A stretch of 45,781 bases of DNA from an uncultured Alphaproteobacteria bacterium. Lineage in GTDB: Bacteria > Pseudomonadota > Alphaproteobacteria > RF32 > CAG-239. Under the pieces are notes generated by a model. It made no database searches, was not told the origin of the DNA, and saw only the letters and a list, made by a program, of their open reading frames with translations. The DNA is taken from assembly GCA_944391725.1 (NCBI GenBank), contig CALXUQ010000006.1:1-45781 (forward strand), read 5' to 3'. This document shows, one piece after another, positions 1-8,353 of this stretch. Positions within the stretch are counted from its first letter, which is position 1, and each line of letters opens with the position of its first letter. The translations under genes were made by a program, and so were the position numbers.

Positions 1-63
1 CATCCCTCAAGTACGTTAACATTATTTAGAGTCATCCCTCGTGTTCTAAAAAAATACAAAATA

Positions 64-179
64 GAGTCATCCCTCGACTACGCAGTAGTCGTCCAGGGAT
101 CTACGAATTTTTTTATACTTTCCAAACACTTAACCTAACTCGAAGCCTCCTTGGTTACTGTCGTAACCAAGGGGTGACA
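64..179. repeat. Palindromic intergenic repeat, copy 1
   Basis: About 115 bp that recurs at 1750-1850 and 45378-45478. It begins with GTCATCCCTC and contains two inverted repeats. The first (69-100) pairs ATCCCT with AGGGAT around GACTAC/GTAGTC. The second (about 150-171) pairs CTTGGTTAC with GTAACCAAG. It ends GGGGTGACA. Extra GTCATCCCTC half-copies lie at 31-40 and, clipped, at 1-8. It resembles in style the GTCATCCC...GGGATC palindromic repeats scattered through many alphaproteobacterial genomes; family membership is inferred. Confidence 0.85.
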
Positions 180-186
180 TTATAAT

Positions 187-228
187 ATAAAAAGCACTCC
201 GCAGAGCGCTTTCGCCACTCTGCGGAGC
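187..228 (-). terminator. Intrinsic terminator of the Cys-rich repeat protein gene
   Basis: A perfect 10-bp stem (CTCCGCAGAG at 197-206 with CTCTGCGGAG at 218-227) is followed on the minus strand by a T-rich run at 186-193. It lies about 55 bp after the stop codon at 283. Confidence 0.85.
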
Positions 229-282
229 ATCGGAGAAAGAAAAAAACATAATAATACCTGTTACCCAAACTCGGTTAGTTAA

Positions 283-1701
283 CTAAAAAGCTAGGACACA
301 CCTGACGTAACCGTAGTTGACCTTATGGTCCCAGTCCACAAGGCCGGTATCGCTGTACACGTTCCACGCGCGGCCGCTATTATACTCGGACGAAGACCAA
401 AAGTAGTAATATTCTGATGTTAACTGTGTCCCTCCGGCCGCCTTTATACCATTGTTTACGGCTGAATAGTTAGTCTCTATCGAGGCATATAGCTCCCCTG
501 CCGCTGGTAAGTACCACTGCCCCTTAGATGTGCCTGGGGTTGTATAGTTATAGCAATAACCAGGAGCATAATCAGTTACACTGCTCCCATAATATGATAT
601 CCATGCCGCCGTATTAGCCTTACCACTAAAGTCATTCTTTGCCGCAGCAACTGAGCGATAATTCGTGATACCGCTGATATCTACATCATCACTACTCCAT
701 TCCATTTCCGTATGTGCCAAATTTATCGCTAATCTCGTATCGCCATTTACATACGACACTACACCTATTGGCGTCTTGCCGCTTACCTTAGAGGCCGAGC
801 AAGTCATATCGGAGTTGAGGATATTTCCAACCTCACAAACTACCGCCTGCTCACACACCCCATTCTTCCACTCATAACCATTCGCACAGGTGCAAGCCGT
901 ATATTTTCCACCGCAAGCCGTACCTGAACCACCCGAAATATTTGCTCCACTACAAGTGTATTGATAAGAACTATCGCAAGACTTCTCGCACACCCCATTC
1001 TTCCACTCATACCCATCAGCACAAGTACAAGCTGTATATTTTCCGCCACAAGCCGTGCCTGAGCCGCCAGAATAGCCCGTACCTGAACAAGTGTACTTAT
1101 ATGTACTCGGGCAAGAGCAAGCACCATTAGACCATGTGCGAGGACTTGAACAACTGCAAGCCGTATATTTACCGTTACAAGCACTGCCCGAACCACCGGT
1201 AACATAACTACCGCTAGTGCAAGTATATTTATAATTATTACTGCAACAAGCTCCGCCGCCCCATGTATATCCGCTTGCGCAAGTGCAGGACTGATACTTA
1301 CCGCCGCAAGCCGTTCCCACACCTCCGGCATAGCCTGTACCCGAACAAGTATATTTATATACACTGTCGCAAGTACAAGTTCCATTTACACAGCTTTGTC
1401 TGCTCGTACATTTAGAAACCCCGCAACCACTATAATAGGTTACGCCGTTTTTAGAGCATGATTGTGTTCCAACATTAAGGCAATTGGCATCACAATCAGC
1501 CTTAGTAGTGGTCATATTACAACTCGGTCCGCAAAAGAGTTTAGTTGTATCCCACGGACATTTTACCCCACCTTCCGGACACTCGGTTTCGGTATAACCC
1601 AGTTCCGCACAATCTGGTGTAGGAACACAAGCCGCATACGCCGCCGGAACCTCCAGCATTGTACTGCTTAGTAGTAGATATAAATAATATTCTTTCTTCA
1701 T
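283..1701 (-). CDS. Secreted Cys-rich repeat protein with C-terminal Lcl/DUF1566-like domain
   Basis: A 472-residue exported protein of unknown role, probably on the cell surface. Residues 1-23 form a signal peptide with a likely cut after AYA. Residues 25-57 carry a Cys motif (PDCAELGYTETEC) that recurs at the end of the neighbouring protein. Four Cys-rich modules of about 43 residues follow (roughly 111-152, 153-196, 197-241, 242-288), with the pattern YKYTCSGxGYxGGxGxACGG, then KYxxCxC and a closing W-x2-G-x-C. Residues about 305-472 match the Lcl C-terminal/DUF1566 pattern: GQWYLPAAGELYA, then FWSSSEY and a final GYVRCV. The start is preceded by a good AAGGAG site. The modules look like products of internal duplication, and an adhesin- or lectin-like role is possible but not shown. 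The gene is flanked by palindromic repeats and has its own terminator. Confidence 0.85.
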   Translation of the reverse strand: MKKEYYLYLLLSSTMLEVPAAYAACVPTPDCAELGYTETECPEGGVKCPWDTTKLFCGPSCNMTTTKADCDANCLNVGTQSCSKNGVTYYSGCGVSKCTSRQSCVNGTCTCDSVYKYTCSGTGYAGGVGTACGGKYQSCTCASGYTWGGGACCSNNYKYTCTSGSYVTGGSGSACNGKYTACSCSSPRTWSNGACSCPSTYKYTCSGTGYSGGSGTACGGKYTACTCADGYEWKNGVCEKSCDSSYQYTCSGANISGGSGTACGGKYTACTCANGYEWKNGVCEQAVVCEVGNILNSDMTCSASKVSGKTPIGVVSYVNGDTRLAINLAHTEMEWSSDDVDISGITNYRSVAAAKNDFSGKANTAAWISYYGSSVTDYAPGYCYNYTTPGTSKGQWYLPAAGELYASIETNYSAVNNGIKAAGGTQLTSEYYYFWSSSEYNSGRAWNVYSDTGLVDWDHKVNYGYVRCVLAF

Positions 1702-1749
1702 TAGTCTTCTCCTTAGTTCCGGTTACCCCACCGAGTTATTATAATAAAA

Positions 1750-1850
1750 GAGTCATCCCTCGACTACGCAGTAGTCGTCCAGGGATCTTCCGATTTTTCA
1801 ACCTAACTCGAAGACCCCTTGATGGCTGTTATCACAGCCAAGTGGTGACA
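1750..1850. repeat. Palindromic intergenic repeat, copy 2
   Basis: Second copy of the element at 64-179, lying between the two Cys-rich genes. It has the same GTCATCCCTCGACTACGC start, the hairpin at 1755-1786, and a second hairpin with a changed stem (GGCTGT/ACAGCC replaces GGTTAC/GTAACC). The paired changes on both arms suggest that the fold is conserved rather than the exact bases. Confidence 0.85.
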
Positions 1851-1886
1851 ATAATAATTTTTTTTACCCACCATAACAGCATCGCG

Positions 1887-2858
1887 TCACATACAGAAGA
1901 ACAAGCCCGCATTATACGGACATACCAACTTGCGCCCACCGCAACTTGTTGCTGTATAACCAAGCGCCGCACAATCGGTTACCGGTTCTTGGCAATAATC
2001 CGTATGATCCACCAAACAACCAACAATACAGTACTTGTTCGAACATACTTCATAATTGCAATCTGTACCGGCCGGACACTCATCCAAACTGCAATCATAA
2101 GCACAACATTCCTTATACCAAGTTTCGTTGCCATGCTTACATTCCGGCGTTCCCGATTTCGGTGCATCACTGCAACGCTGATATCCGATACAAGGGTCAA
2201 CCTCGATTTTATAACGCACTACTCCTCCGCAGGCCGAACAGCTCTCCGCACTCACGTATCCTTCCGGTATTTCATCTTTTTCATAGGGATAATCCGCGCA
2301 CAAATCGCAACACTTGCCGTATAATTCCGAATATGAACACAATTCGTCTTTATCTAATATCCACCCATCCGGACATTCGCTCACATAATCTTCATCTTCT
2401 TCATGGCAGGCTTTTTCATAATCGGCCTTACACTGTTTATAAAGTTCCAGACCATTAGGACATTTAGCATCCGGATATTCAGGAATGGTGCAATCTTCGG
2501 GCTTGGTTTCATAGCCATTATTGGTACACCATTTGCCCGCATCGCATTTAAGATAATGACTGTCATGTGGACAGACTTCGGCAGCATAATATTCCGGACA
2601 GCGCCCATTGCCATAATAGACATACCCCTCATCTCGACAATATTTAGTTGAGATATTGGCATCCCCCTTAAACTCTAAAAGTTTATTCGCACAATCAGGC
2701 AAAAAACAAACCGCAGCATGTACTGTTGTAATCACACTCAGTATAGTTCCGCCCACCAAACTCAAACCCGACACCACCGCCATTGCGCCCCGATAAAAGC
2801 GCAATTTTTTTGAATTTCGGCCGCAACAAAACAGGCCGGATTTTTTCTTCTCCCGCAT
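1887..2858 (-). CDS. Cys-rich exported protein of unknown function
   Basis: A 323-residue protein. A basic N-terminal stretch of about 25 residues precedes a hydrophobic segment (about 26-46) ending in VHAA, which suggests a signal peptide or N-terminal anchor. The rest is rich in Cys, Asp, Glu and Tyr, with frequent CP and CxxC pairs, as expected for a disulfide-bonded extracytoplasmic protein. The C-terminal motif DCAALGYTATSC followed by CPYNAGLFFC matches the N-terminal motif of the protein encoded at 283-1701, so the two genes share a domain. I do not recognise a catalytic domain. No clear terminator follows it; the palindromic repeat at 1750 lies just downstream. Confidence 0.8.
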   Translation of the reverse strand: MREKKKSGLFCCGRNSKKLRFYRGAMAVVSGLSLVGGTILSVITTVHAAVCFLPDCANKLLEFKGDANISTKYCRDEGYVYYGNGRCPEYYAAEVCPHDSHYLKCDAGKWCTNNGYETKPEDCTIPEYPDAKCPNGLELYKQCKADYEKACHEEDEDYVSECPDGWILDKDELCSYSELYGKCCDLCADYPYEKDEIPEGYVSAESCSACGGVVRYKIEVDPCIGYQRCSDAPKSGTPECKHGNETWYKECCAYDCSLDECPAGTDCNYEVCSNKYCIVGCLVDHTDYCQEPVTDCAALGYTATSCGGRKLVCPYNAGLFFCM

Positions 2859-3086
2859 GGCTATAACCTTTCTTCGATTAAAAACTAGACAAAAGCTTAA
2901 ATTACCTTAAAAACCTTAGATTCTCCCATTAGCGATTCTATATATAAGTAATATCATAATATATTTTTCCAAAATTTGCAATAATTTAATAGCCTATACT
3001 AAGGATATTTGTCCATTATATCTTTTTTCATAAAATTAAAACAGTTTTAAGTTATATTGGATATATTATCTCCAAAGGAAACCAAG

Positions 3087-4370
3087 ATGTTGCAAAAAAT
3101 AGCTGCTTTTTTTAATGTATATCGCGACCGTAAAATGCTGATTATGTTAGCATTAGGCTTTGCCAGCGGTTTTCCTTTTCCTTTGGTTTTCAATACCTTA
3201 AGCTTGTGGTTGCAATCTGATAATCTGGCGTTAGAAATCATTGGTATTTTTTCGCTTTCCAAACTGCCCTATAGTTTCAAATGGCTCTGGGCTCCGTTAG
3301 CTGACAAGATTCGGCTGCCATTATTATGGAAACTCGGACAGCGCCGCAGCTGGGCATTGTTATCCCAAGCCTTGATTTTGCTTGCCATATTAGCTCTGGC
3401 TTGCTCCCAACCCGAACAGCACTATTTGCTAACTTTTGCTCTGGCCGTATTTTTAGCCTTTTGCTCCGCCACTTTAGATATTGCCCTCGATGCTTATCGG
3501 GTAGAAAGCTTCACCACCCAAGAACAGGCCGCGGCCTCTGCCTCATTTGTCACCGGCTATCGGTTTGGTTTTTTGTTTTCTGGCGCCGGAGCCCTATATC
3601 TGGCCGAAGTCTTCAGCTGGAATATGGTTTATTTGCTAATGTCTTTCGGAACTTTAGTTGGTTTTATTACCCTCTTGCTGGCTCAAGAAAATAATCAAAG
3701 CCACCAACTCAGCACTCAGAGTTACCACAGCTTGGGAGAGTTTTTCCGCTCAGCTGCCATTGCTCCCTTAAAAGATTTTATCAAACACCAAAACTGGCAA
3801 CTTATACTGCTGTTTGTGTTCTTCTACCGCATGAGCGATGCCTACATTAGTCCCATGGCTTATGTTTTTTATAAAGACATCGGCTTTGACTACAAAGATA
3901 TTGCCTCCATCACGAAAGTTTTTGGAGTAATTGCCACCTTGGGCGGCGTGTTCATCGGAGGGGCTTTGTTAAGCCGCATTAGCTTAAACCAAGGACTGAT
4001 TATCTGCGGTATTTTACAAGCCTTGTCAAATTTGATTTATGTAGCTCAGGCTCATGCCGGTGCTAACCCCTATATGCTGATGCTTACCATATTTGTAGAA
4101 AATGTATCCGGCGGCATGGGTACAGCCGCTTTCATGGCTTATCTGGCCTCCTTGTGCAACGCGGCTTATACTGCCACCCAATATGCATTGCTATCATCTC
4201 TCATGAGTTTGGCACGCGACGGCTTATCAGCCACCTCAGGATGGATGGCTCAAAGTCTGGGCTGGAGCAATTTTTTCATTTTCTCTACTTTAATCGGTCT
4301 GCCGGGGTTACTGATATTATTTATTCTCATAAAAAAACAAAAAACTACTTCTGCCCCGGAAAAGCCTTGA
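3087..4370 (+). CDS. AmpG-like muropeptide permease (MFS)
   Basis: A membrane transporter of about 427 residues in the AmpG branch of the major facilitator superfamily, which imports anhydro-muropeptides for peptidoglycan recycling. Evidence is the start LGFASGFPFPLVFNTLSLWL, then FKWLWAPLADKI and RRSWALLSQ early on, ALDAYRVE after the fourth helix, and about 12 hydrophobic segments. I chose ATG at 3087 because AAAGGA lies 7 bases upstream; an in-frame TTG at 3057 would add 10 residues but has no better site. The 3' end overlaps the convergent trmL by 26 bp. MltA and MurA also in the window fit a wall-turnover role. The exact substrate is inferred. Confidence 0.8.
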   Translation: MLQKIAAFFNVYRDRKMLIMLALGFASGFPFPLVFNTLSLWLQSDNLALEIIGIFSLSKLPYSFKWLWAPLADKIRLPLLWKLGQRRSWALLSQALILLAILALACSQPEQHYLLTFALAVFLAFCSATLDIALDAYRVESFTTQEQAAASASFVTGYRFGFLFSGAGALYLAEVFSWNMVYLLMSFGTLVGFITLLLAQENNQSHQLSTQSYHSLGEFFRSAAIAPLKDFIKHQNWQLILLFVFFYRMSDAYISPMAYVFYKDIGFDYKDIASITKVFGVIATLGGVFIGGALLSRISLNQGLIICGILQALSNLIYVAQAHAGANPYMLMLTIFVENVSGGMGTAAFMAYLASLCNAAYTATQYALLSSLMSLARDGLSATSGWMAQSLGWSNFFIFSTLIGLPGLLILFILIKKQKTTSAPEKP

Positions 4371-4818
4371 GCTGGCGTAAAGCTTCCCCCACCACCATAA
4401 CTGCCGATACCGCCACATTAATAGAACGTGCTTTTTCATTCATGGGAATAAGCAAACGTGCATCAACCGTTTCATGCACACTTTGCGGCACTCCGGCACT
4501 TTCTCTCCCCATTAGAATAATATCATTGGGAGCAAATTCAAAATCATAATAAGGTTCGCTGGCATGAGTGGTTAATAAAACCAAACGCCCATATTCATCC
4601 GGATGATTAGCACGATATTCCAAAAAATCGGCCCAAGAATCATGCTGCCGATATTTAACTAGTCCTAAATAATCCATACCGGCTCTTTTTAAGGCCTTTT
4701 CCGAAAACACAAAACCGCAAGGCTCAATAATATCCAACTCCACATCCAAACAAGCCCCCAAACGGAGCAAAGTACCGGTATTTTGCGGGATATCCGGCTG
4801 ATACAAAGCTAAACGCAT
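4345..4818 (-). CDS. trmL: tRNA (cytidine(34)-2'-O)-methyltransferase TrmL
   Basis: A 157-residue SPOUT-class methyltransferase that 2'-O-methylates the wobble base of tRNA-Leu isoacceptors, using SAM. The family hallmarks are visible: LYQPDIPQNTGTLLRLGAC at the N-terminus, DIILMGRESAGVP (SAM-binding knot) and IPMNEKARSINVAVSAVMV near the end. The length is normal for TrmL. The start at 4818 has GAGGAG 8 bases upstream; an in-frame extension to 4896 is possible but has a hydrophobic, unrelated N-terminus and is rejected. It converges on the AmpG-like gene with a 26-bp overlap. Confidence 0.92.
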   Translation of the reverse strand: MRLALYQPDIPQNTGTLLRLGACLDVELDIIEPCGFVFSEKALKRAGMDYLGLVKYRQHDSWADFLEYRANHPDEYGRLVLLTTHASEPYYDFEFAPNDIILMGRESAGVPQSVHETVDARLLIPMNEKARSINVAVSAVMVVGEALRQLKAFPGQK

Positions 4819-4875
4819 CTCAATCTCCTCTAATAAATATTGTTCCAGAGCATAAAACCAAAAAAAGAGCAAAGC

Positions 4876-4915
4876 AATAAAAAAAGCATTACCCATATGG
4901 CAATGCTTTTTTAAT
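4876..4915 (-). terminator. Terminator downstream of the gene at 4926-5366
   Basis: Inverted repeat AAAAAGCATT / AATGCTTTTT around a loop of about 10 bases, with runs of A and T on both sides. It could work in both directions but lies directly after the minus-strand gene. Confidence 0.75.
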
Positions 4916-4925
4916 CACAAAGGCT

Positions 4926-5366
4926 TTAGTTCAGCTGACTCAAAATATACTCAGCCATATCTTCAGCCGTTTTTAACTCCATGGACTTGCCGCAAAACTC
5001 CAGCTCATGACGAGCAAACATTACTGTACAAAGCTTATATTTATAAATACAAGCTTCTTCGTTTGAAAAATCCTCAAACAACACCTGTTTAGAAGCATAT
5101 TCATGCCCGCAAATTTGTTTTACCGCCGCCAATACCTGACTGACCAAATCTTCATAAAAATCATAAGCTGCCTGAATAGCCGCCGCCAAATCTTCAATAG
5201 TACGAATTTCATAAGCAGTCATAATTTTAAAACCATAATTAATGGCCAGTCTCTCCCGCAAAAAACCAATATGCCGTTTTGGCAGCTCATTTTTGAGATT
5301 AATGTCCTTCAAACCGGTCATTTTTTGGTATTCTGCAACAACGATTTTTAATAATTCATTTTTCAT
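4926..5366 (-). CDS. Hypothetical protein, possibly two carrier-like helical repeats
   Basis: A 146-residue soluble, mostly helical protein that I do not recognise. Two segments look alike: IRTIEDLAAAI near the middle and LKTAEDMAEYI at the end. The pattern resembles the closing helix of acyl-carrier-type folds, but no phosphopantetheine DSL serine is evident, so a carrier function is not supported. It has own terminators on both sides and so is probably a single-gene unit. The upstream ribosome binding site is weak. Confidence 0.6.
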   Translation of the reverse strand: MKNELLKIVVAEYQKMTGLKDINLKNELPKRHIGFLRERLAINYGFKIMTAYEIRTIEDLAAAIQAAYDFYEDLVSQVLAAVKQICGHEYASKQVLFEDFSNEEACIYKYKLCTVMFARHELEFCGKSMELKTAEDMAEYILSQLN

Positions 5367-5390
5367 AAACTATTATATAAAAATAAAAAA

Positions 5391-5419
5391 ATGAGGCTAA
5401 AATTTAGCATTAGCCTCAC
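5391..5419 (-). terminator. Intrinsic terminator of ychF
   Basis: A 9-bp perfect stem TGAGGCTAA (5392-5400) / TTAGCCTCA (5410-5418), followed on the minus strand by a T-rich tract. It lies about 30 bp after the ychF stop codon. Confidence 0.85.
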
Positions 5420-5447
5420 CAACTGTCAATAGTTTAAGTAATTGATT

Positions 5448-6560
5448 TTATACATTAAACAAGAAATTGAGCAAATCTCCGTCCTGCACCACATAGTCTT
5501 TGCCTTCGGAGCGCATTTTTCCGGCTTCTTTGCAGGCTTGCTCACCGCCATATTTGATAAAGTCATCATAAGCAATGGTTTCGGCCCGAATAAATCCCCG
5601 TTCAAAATCCGAGTGAATAATTCCGGCACATTGCGGTGCTTTTGAACCTTTCATAAATGTCCAAGCCCGCACTTCCTTAGGTCCGGCCGTAAAATAGGTC
5701 TGCAACCCCAAAAGCTCATATCCGGCCCGAATAACCTTTGCCAAACCGGTTTCTTTCAAGCCAAGAGATTCCAGAAATTCCTTTTTTTCTTCTTCACTGT
5801 CAAGCTGAGCCACCTCAGATTCGATTTCAGCAGAAATAATAACCACCGAGGCATTTTCTGCCGCTGCTTTTTTCATCACCATATCCGAAAACTTATTTCC
5901 GGTCGCCGCCGATGCTTCATCAACATTGCAAACATACAAAATCGGTTTAGAGGTTAACAGCTGCAACATTTGATATTGCTTATAAGCATCTTTTTCTTTG
6001 CTATCGGGAGCCGCCACTCGTGCGGGTTTTCCGGCTTTCAGCGCCTCAATAATCGGTTTGACCACCGCCACTTTGAGCTGAGCTTCTTTGTCACCGCCGG
6101 CCTGTGCTTTCTTTTGGAGTTGGTCAAAGCGTTTTTCCAAAGACTCCAAATCGGCAATCATCAATTCTGTTTCAACAATTTCGGCATCACGAATAGGATC
6201 AACCGAACCTTCAACATGGGTAATATTATCATCTTCAAAACAGCGTAACACATGGATAATGGCATCGGTTTCACGAATATTAGCCAAGAACTGATTTCCC
6301 AATCCCTCACCTTTGGAAGCCCCTTTTACCAATCCGGCAATATCCACAAATTCAAGCTGGGTCGGTGTCACGGTTTTCGGGTTAACAATTTGGCACAGCT
6401 TTTCCAAACGTTCATCTGGAACGGCTACTCTTCCGGTATTGGGCTCAATCGTACAAAACGGAAAATTTGCCGCTTGTGCCGCAATAGTTTGGGTCAATGC
6501 GTTAAACAAAGTAGATTTACCCACATTCGGCAATCCGACAATTCCGCAATTAAATCCCAT
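5448..6560 (-). CDS. ychF: Obg-family ATPase/GTPase YchF (OLA1)
   Basis: A 370-residue P-loop protein of the YchF family, which prefers ATP and associates with ribosomes. The N-terminus [19 protein letters not shown] is the G1 motif, [19 protein letters not shown] covers G3 and its neighbours, and NVDE stands at the G4 position, as in YchF. The C-terminal TGS domain is visible from [14 protein letters not shown] to the end ([14 protein letters not shown]). The start at 6560 was chosen because AAGGAG lies 8 bases upstream; GTG at 6569 overlaps that site. pth lies upstream on the same strand, the common pth-ychF pairing in bacteria. Confidence 0.96.
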   Translation of the reverse strand: MGFNCGIVGLPNVGKSTLFNALTQTIAAQAANFPFCTIEPNTGRVAVPDERLEKLCQIVNPKTVTPTQLEFVDIAGLVKGASKGEGLGNQFLANIRETDAIIHVLRCFEDDNITHVEGSVDPIRDAEIVETELMIADLESLEKRFDQLQKKAQAGGDKEAQLKVAVVKPIIEALKAGKPARVAAPDSKEKDAYKQYQMLQLLTSKPILYVCNVDEASAATGNKFSDMVMKKAAAENASVVIISAEIESEVAQLDSEEEKKEFLESLGLKETGLAKVIRAGYELLGLQTYFTAGPKEVRAWTFMKGSKAPQCAGIIHSDFERGFIRAETIAYDDFIKYGGEQACKEAGKMRSEGKDYVVQDGDLLNFLFNV

Positions 6561-6627
6561 TAATCTCACTCCTTATATCAGCAATTTTATCAAACAGCTT
6601 TTCTTATAGCCAATTAGCACTCTCAAT

Positions 6628-7206
6628 TCAAGCCTTAAAATTAAGAGCCAGCCCTAATTTATTGCTATATTCGGCCACACCTTTTTTCAGCAAAATCGGG
6701 ATTGTATCGGCCACCAAATCAATTTCTTTTTTAATCACATCTCCGTCAGCTTTTGAGAAACCCGACAACACGTGGTTTACCACTGCTTCTCCTCGCCTAT
6801 CCGGATGCCCTACCCCGATACGAATTCGATTATAGTTTGGAGTAACGGCGGCATCAATAGACTTCAGGCCATTATGCCCACCGGCCCCACCACCGCATTT
6901 AGCTTTTAATTTTCCGACCGGCAAATCCATATCATCATGAATAACTACTATATTTGCCGGCAAAATTTTATAAAAATTAGCTGCTTTAACCACCGAGTTA
7001 CCAGACAAATTCATATAAGTCTGCGGCTTAAGCAAAAAGACTTTTTCTCCCTCAATCTCACCTTCGGCAATCAGTCCGTCAAACTTAGCTCTAAAAGTTC
7101 CGAAACGATACTTTTCCGCCAATTTATCTGCCGTCATAAACCCGACATTATGTCTGGTTGCCGCATATTCCGCTCCCGGATTACCCAAGCCGACAATTAA
7201 AAACAT
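6628..7206 (-). CDS. pth: Peptidyl-tRNA hydrolase
   Basis: A 192-residue enzyme that cleaves peptidyl-tRNA released from stalled ribosomes. The family motifs are FLIVGLGNPGAEYAATRHNVGF (with the catalytic His in RHNVG), KPQTYMNLSGNSV, IHDDMDLPVGKLK and GGAGGHNGLKSI. The length is typical. It sits between rplY and ychF, the usual rplY-pth-ychF order, but a terminator-like hairpin separates it from rplY. Confidence 0.97.
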   Translation of the reverse strand: MFLIVGLGNPGAEYAATRHNVGFMTADKLAEKYRFGTFRAKFDGLIAEGEIEGEKVFLLKPQTYMNLSGNSVVKAANFYKILPANIVVIHDDMDLPVGKLKAKCGGGAGGHNGLKSIDAAVTPNYNRIRIGVGHPDRRGEAVVNHVLSGFSKADGDVIKKEIDLVADTIPILLKKGVAEYSNKLGLALNFKA

Positions 7207-7229
7207 CTTTTCGCTTTCTCCCAGATAAT

Positions 7230-7268
7230 ACGCAAAAAAATAGAGCGGCCCAATTAAGAAGCCGCCCC
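7230..7268 (-). terminator. Hairpin between rplY and pth
   Basis: Stem GAGCGGC (7243-7249) / GCCGCCC (7261-7267), followed on the minus strand by TATTTTTTT. This looks like an intrinsic terminator or attenuator after rplY. Because pth starts only 24 bp beyond, partial readthrough is likely. Confidence 0.65.
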
Positions 7269-7280
7269 ATTGATAACCAA

Positions 7281-7571
7281 TTATTTTCTAACAAAATCAA
7301 CATGCAGCGGCATATCGCTAACCGGATGGAACTGCACATCTTGGCAAACCACGGCAATGGTTTTGTCATTTAATACAATTTCGATATCTGCATTGTAGAA
7401 ACCAGCCATATTCAAAGCTTTTTCGAGTTCGACCGGATGCAAAGAAATCATGATTGGTTCTTGTTTTCCGCCGTAGATAACAGCCGGAATACGTCCCTCA
7501 CGACGACATGCCCGAGCTGCCCCCTTACCTGCTTTCTCACGTTTTTGAGCATTAAAAGTAATTTTAACCAT
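7281..7571 (-). CDS. rplY: Ribosomal protein bL25 (short form)
   Basis: A 96-residue 5S rRNA-binding protein of the large subunit. AQKREKAGKGAARACRREGRIPAVIYGG at the N-terminus and the closing VCQDVQFHPVSDMPLHVDFVRK are typical. It has only the L25 core, like the E. coli protein, and lacks the C-terminal TL5/CTC domain that many alphaproteobacterial homologs carry (about 200 residues). It stops cleanly with a normal end, so this appears to be a true short form rather than a frameshift. TAGGA lies upstream of the ATG. Confidence 0.93.
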   Translation of the reverse strand: MVKITFNAQKREKAGKGAARACRREGRIPAVIYGGKQEPIMISLHPVELEKALNMAGFYNADIEIVLNDKTIAVVCQDVQFHPVSDMPLHVDFVRK

Positions 7572-7697
7572 TTTATCAAATCCTAAAAAAATTAATCCGA
7601 CAGCTGAGCTGCCAACTGTTCAAACCTCCAGGGGTGTTCAAACAATCAAGGCATTAATACAACAATCTTTTTGGTTTTTCAAGACTTTTTTCATTAA

Positions 7698-7726
7698 AAA
7701 AGCCCGGGATTATAAGCCCAGGCGTT
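7698..7726 (-). terminator. Terminator of the gene at 7710-8042
   Basis: GCCCGGG (7702-7708) pairs with CCCAGGC (7717-7723), with one G-U pair in the minus-strand RNA, followed by a T run at 7696-7701. The stem spans the stop codon of the gene. Confidence 0.8.
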
Positions 7727-8042
7727 TTCTTTCTTTTTGCACTTCAGGGATAAGCTCCCAATGCACATGATACAAGTTTCTTTTGGTATTAAAATGCTTA
7801 ATCCGCACCATCAACTTATCTGGTTCAATTCCTTCCGGCGGTTGTTTTTTGCAATATCCCGCGACATGATAATCGGCAAATTCAAACACCACGGCCCAAA
7901 TCCCCGGAGTTGCAGTTGGTTTTACACTCAATACCTTATACCACTTTTGTTCAAAAAACTTAGGCACCAGCAGCCGATTGACCGCATAGCCCAAAATTAC
8001 CAAAAACAAAGCTGTTCCAAAGCCCCACCAAAACATCTCCAT
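7710..8042 (-). CDS. Small membrane-anchored protein of unknown function
   Basis: A 110-residue protein. One N-terminal transmembrane helix (about 4-26, WWGFGTALFLVILGYAVNRLL) is followed by a probable beta-rich soluble domain of about 80 residues ending in charged residues. The pattern of alternating hydrophobics (KVLSVKPT, IWAVVFEFADYHVAGYC, KLMVRIKHFN) suggests a small beta-barrel or sandwich. I do not recognise the family. It follows a 43-residue membrane protein by 21 bp and is probably cotranscribed with it. Confidence 0.65.
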   Translation of the reverse strand: MEMFWWGFGTALFLVILGYAVNRLLVPKFFEQKWYKVLSVKPTATPGIWAVVFEFADYHVAGYCKKQPPEGIEPDKLMVRIKHFNTKRNLYHVHWELIPEVQKERKRLGL

Positions 8043-8063
8043 AATTAAAAAAGCATAAAAGAT

Positions 8064-8195
8064 TTAACTATTATTGTTAGATTTCTGATTTTCTTCAAAA
8101 TCGCGCTGTTTCCAGTAATCATAGTAGTAAGCGGCCGAAGAAGCCACTAACATCAACAGGACAATAAAAGCCCCCAAAATAATAAGCAATCCCAT
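8064..8195 (-). CDS. 43-residue single-pass membrane microprotein
   Basis: Reading frame from ATG at 8195 to TAA at 8064. It encodes 43 residues: a hydrophobic helix (about 2-22, GLLIILGAFIVLLMLVASSA) followed by a charged, polar tail (YYYDYWKQRDFEENQKS). The helix-plus-tail composition and the tight 21-bp spacing to the next gene on the same strand argue for a real gene. No strong ribosome binding site is visible, so confidence is moderate. Confidence 0.55.
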   Translation of the reverse strand: MGLLIILGAFIVLLMLVASSAAYYYDYWKQRDFEENQKSNNNS

Positions 8196-8267
8196 ATTCT
8201 TAATCTAAATTATAATTAATTATATGACAGAGTATGGAAAAAATTAATATTTGTCAACGATTTAAAA

Positions 8268-8306
8268 ATAAAAAAGGTTCGCTCTCAATAGACGAACCCT
8301 TTTTTT
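8268..8306 (-). terminator. Terminator of the gene at 8354-8668
   Basis: AAAAAGGTTCG pairs with CGAACCCTTTTT (GGTTCG at 8276-8281 with CGAACC at 8293-8298), flanked by A and T runs on the two sides. Confidence 0.75.
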
Positions 8307-8353
8307 GATTTAAGCTTAAAACAAATTAATTTCTTGCAGCCGCACATCCCAAG

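Noticed and set aside
840-1385. A 181-codon second reading frame inside the Cys-rich repeat gene
   Set aside because: It runs open only because the module DNA is repeated and low in stops; the main frame has signal peptide, Cys periodicity and the Lcl domain.
3057-3086. TTG start giving ten more residues for the AmpG-like gene
   Set aside because: The ATG at 3087 has a well-spaced AAAGGA; the TTG has none.
7617-7645. Direct repeat TGTTCAAAC twice upstream of rplY
   Set aside because: Two short copies only, no symmetry and no third copy; not enough for an operator or CRISPR-like call.
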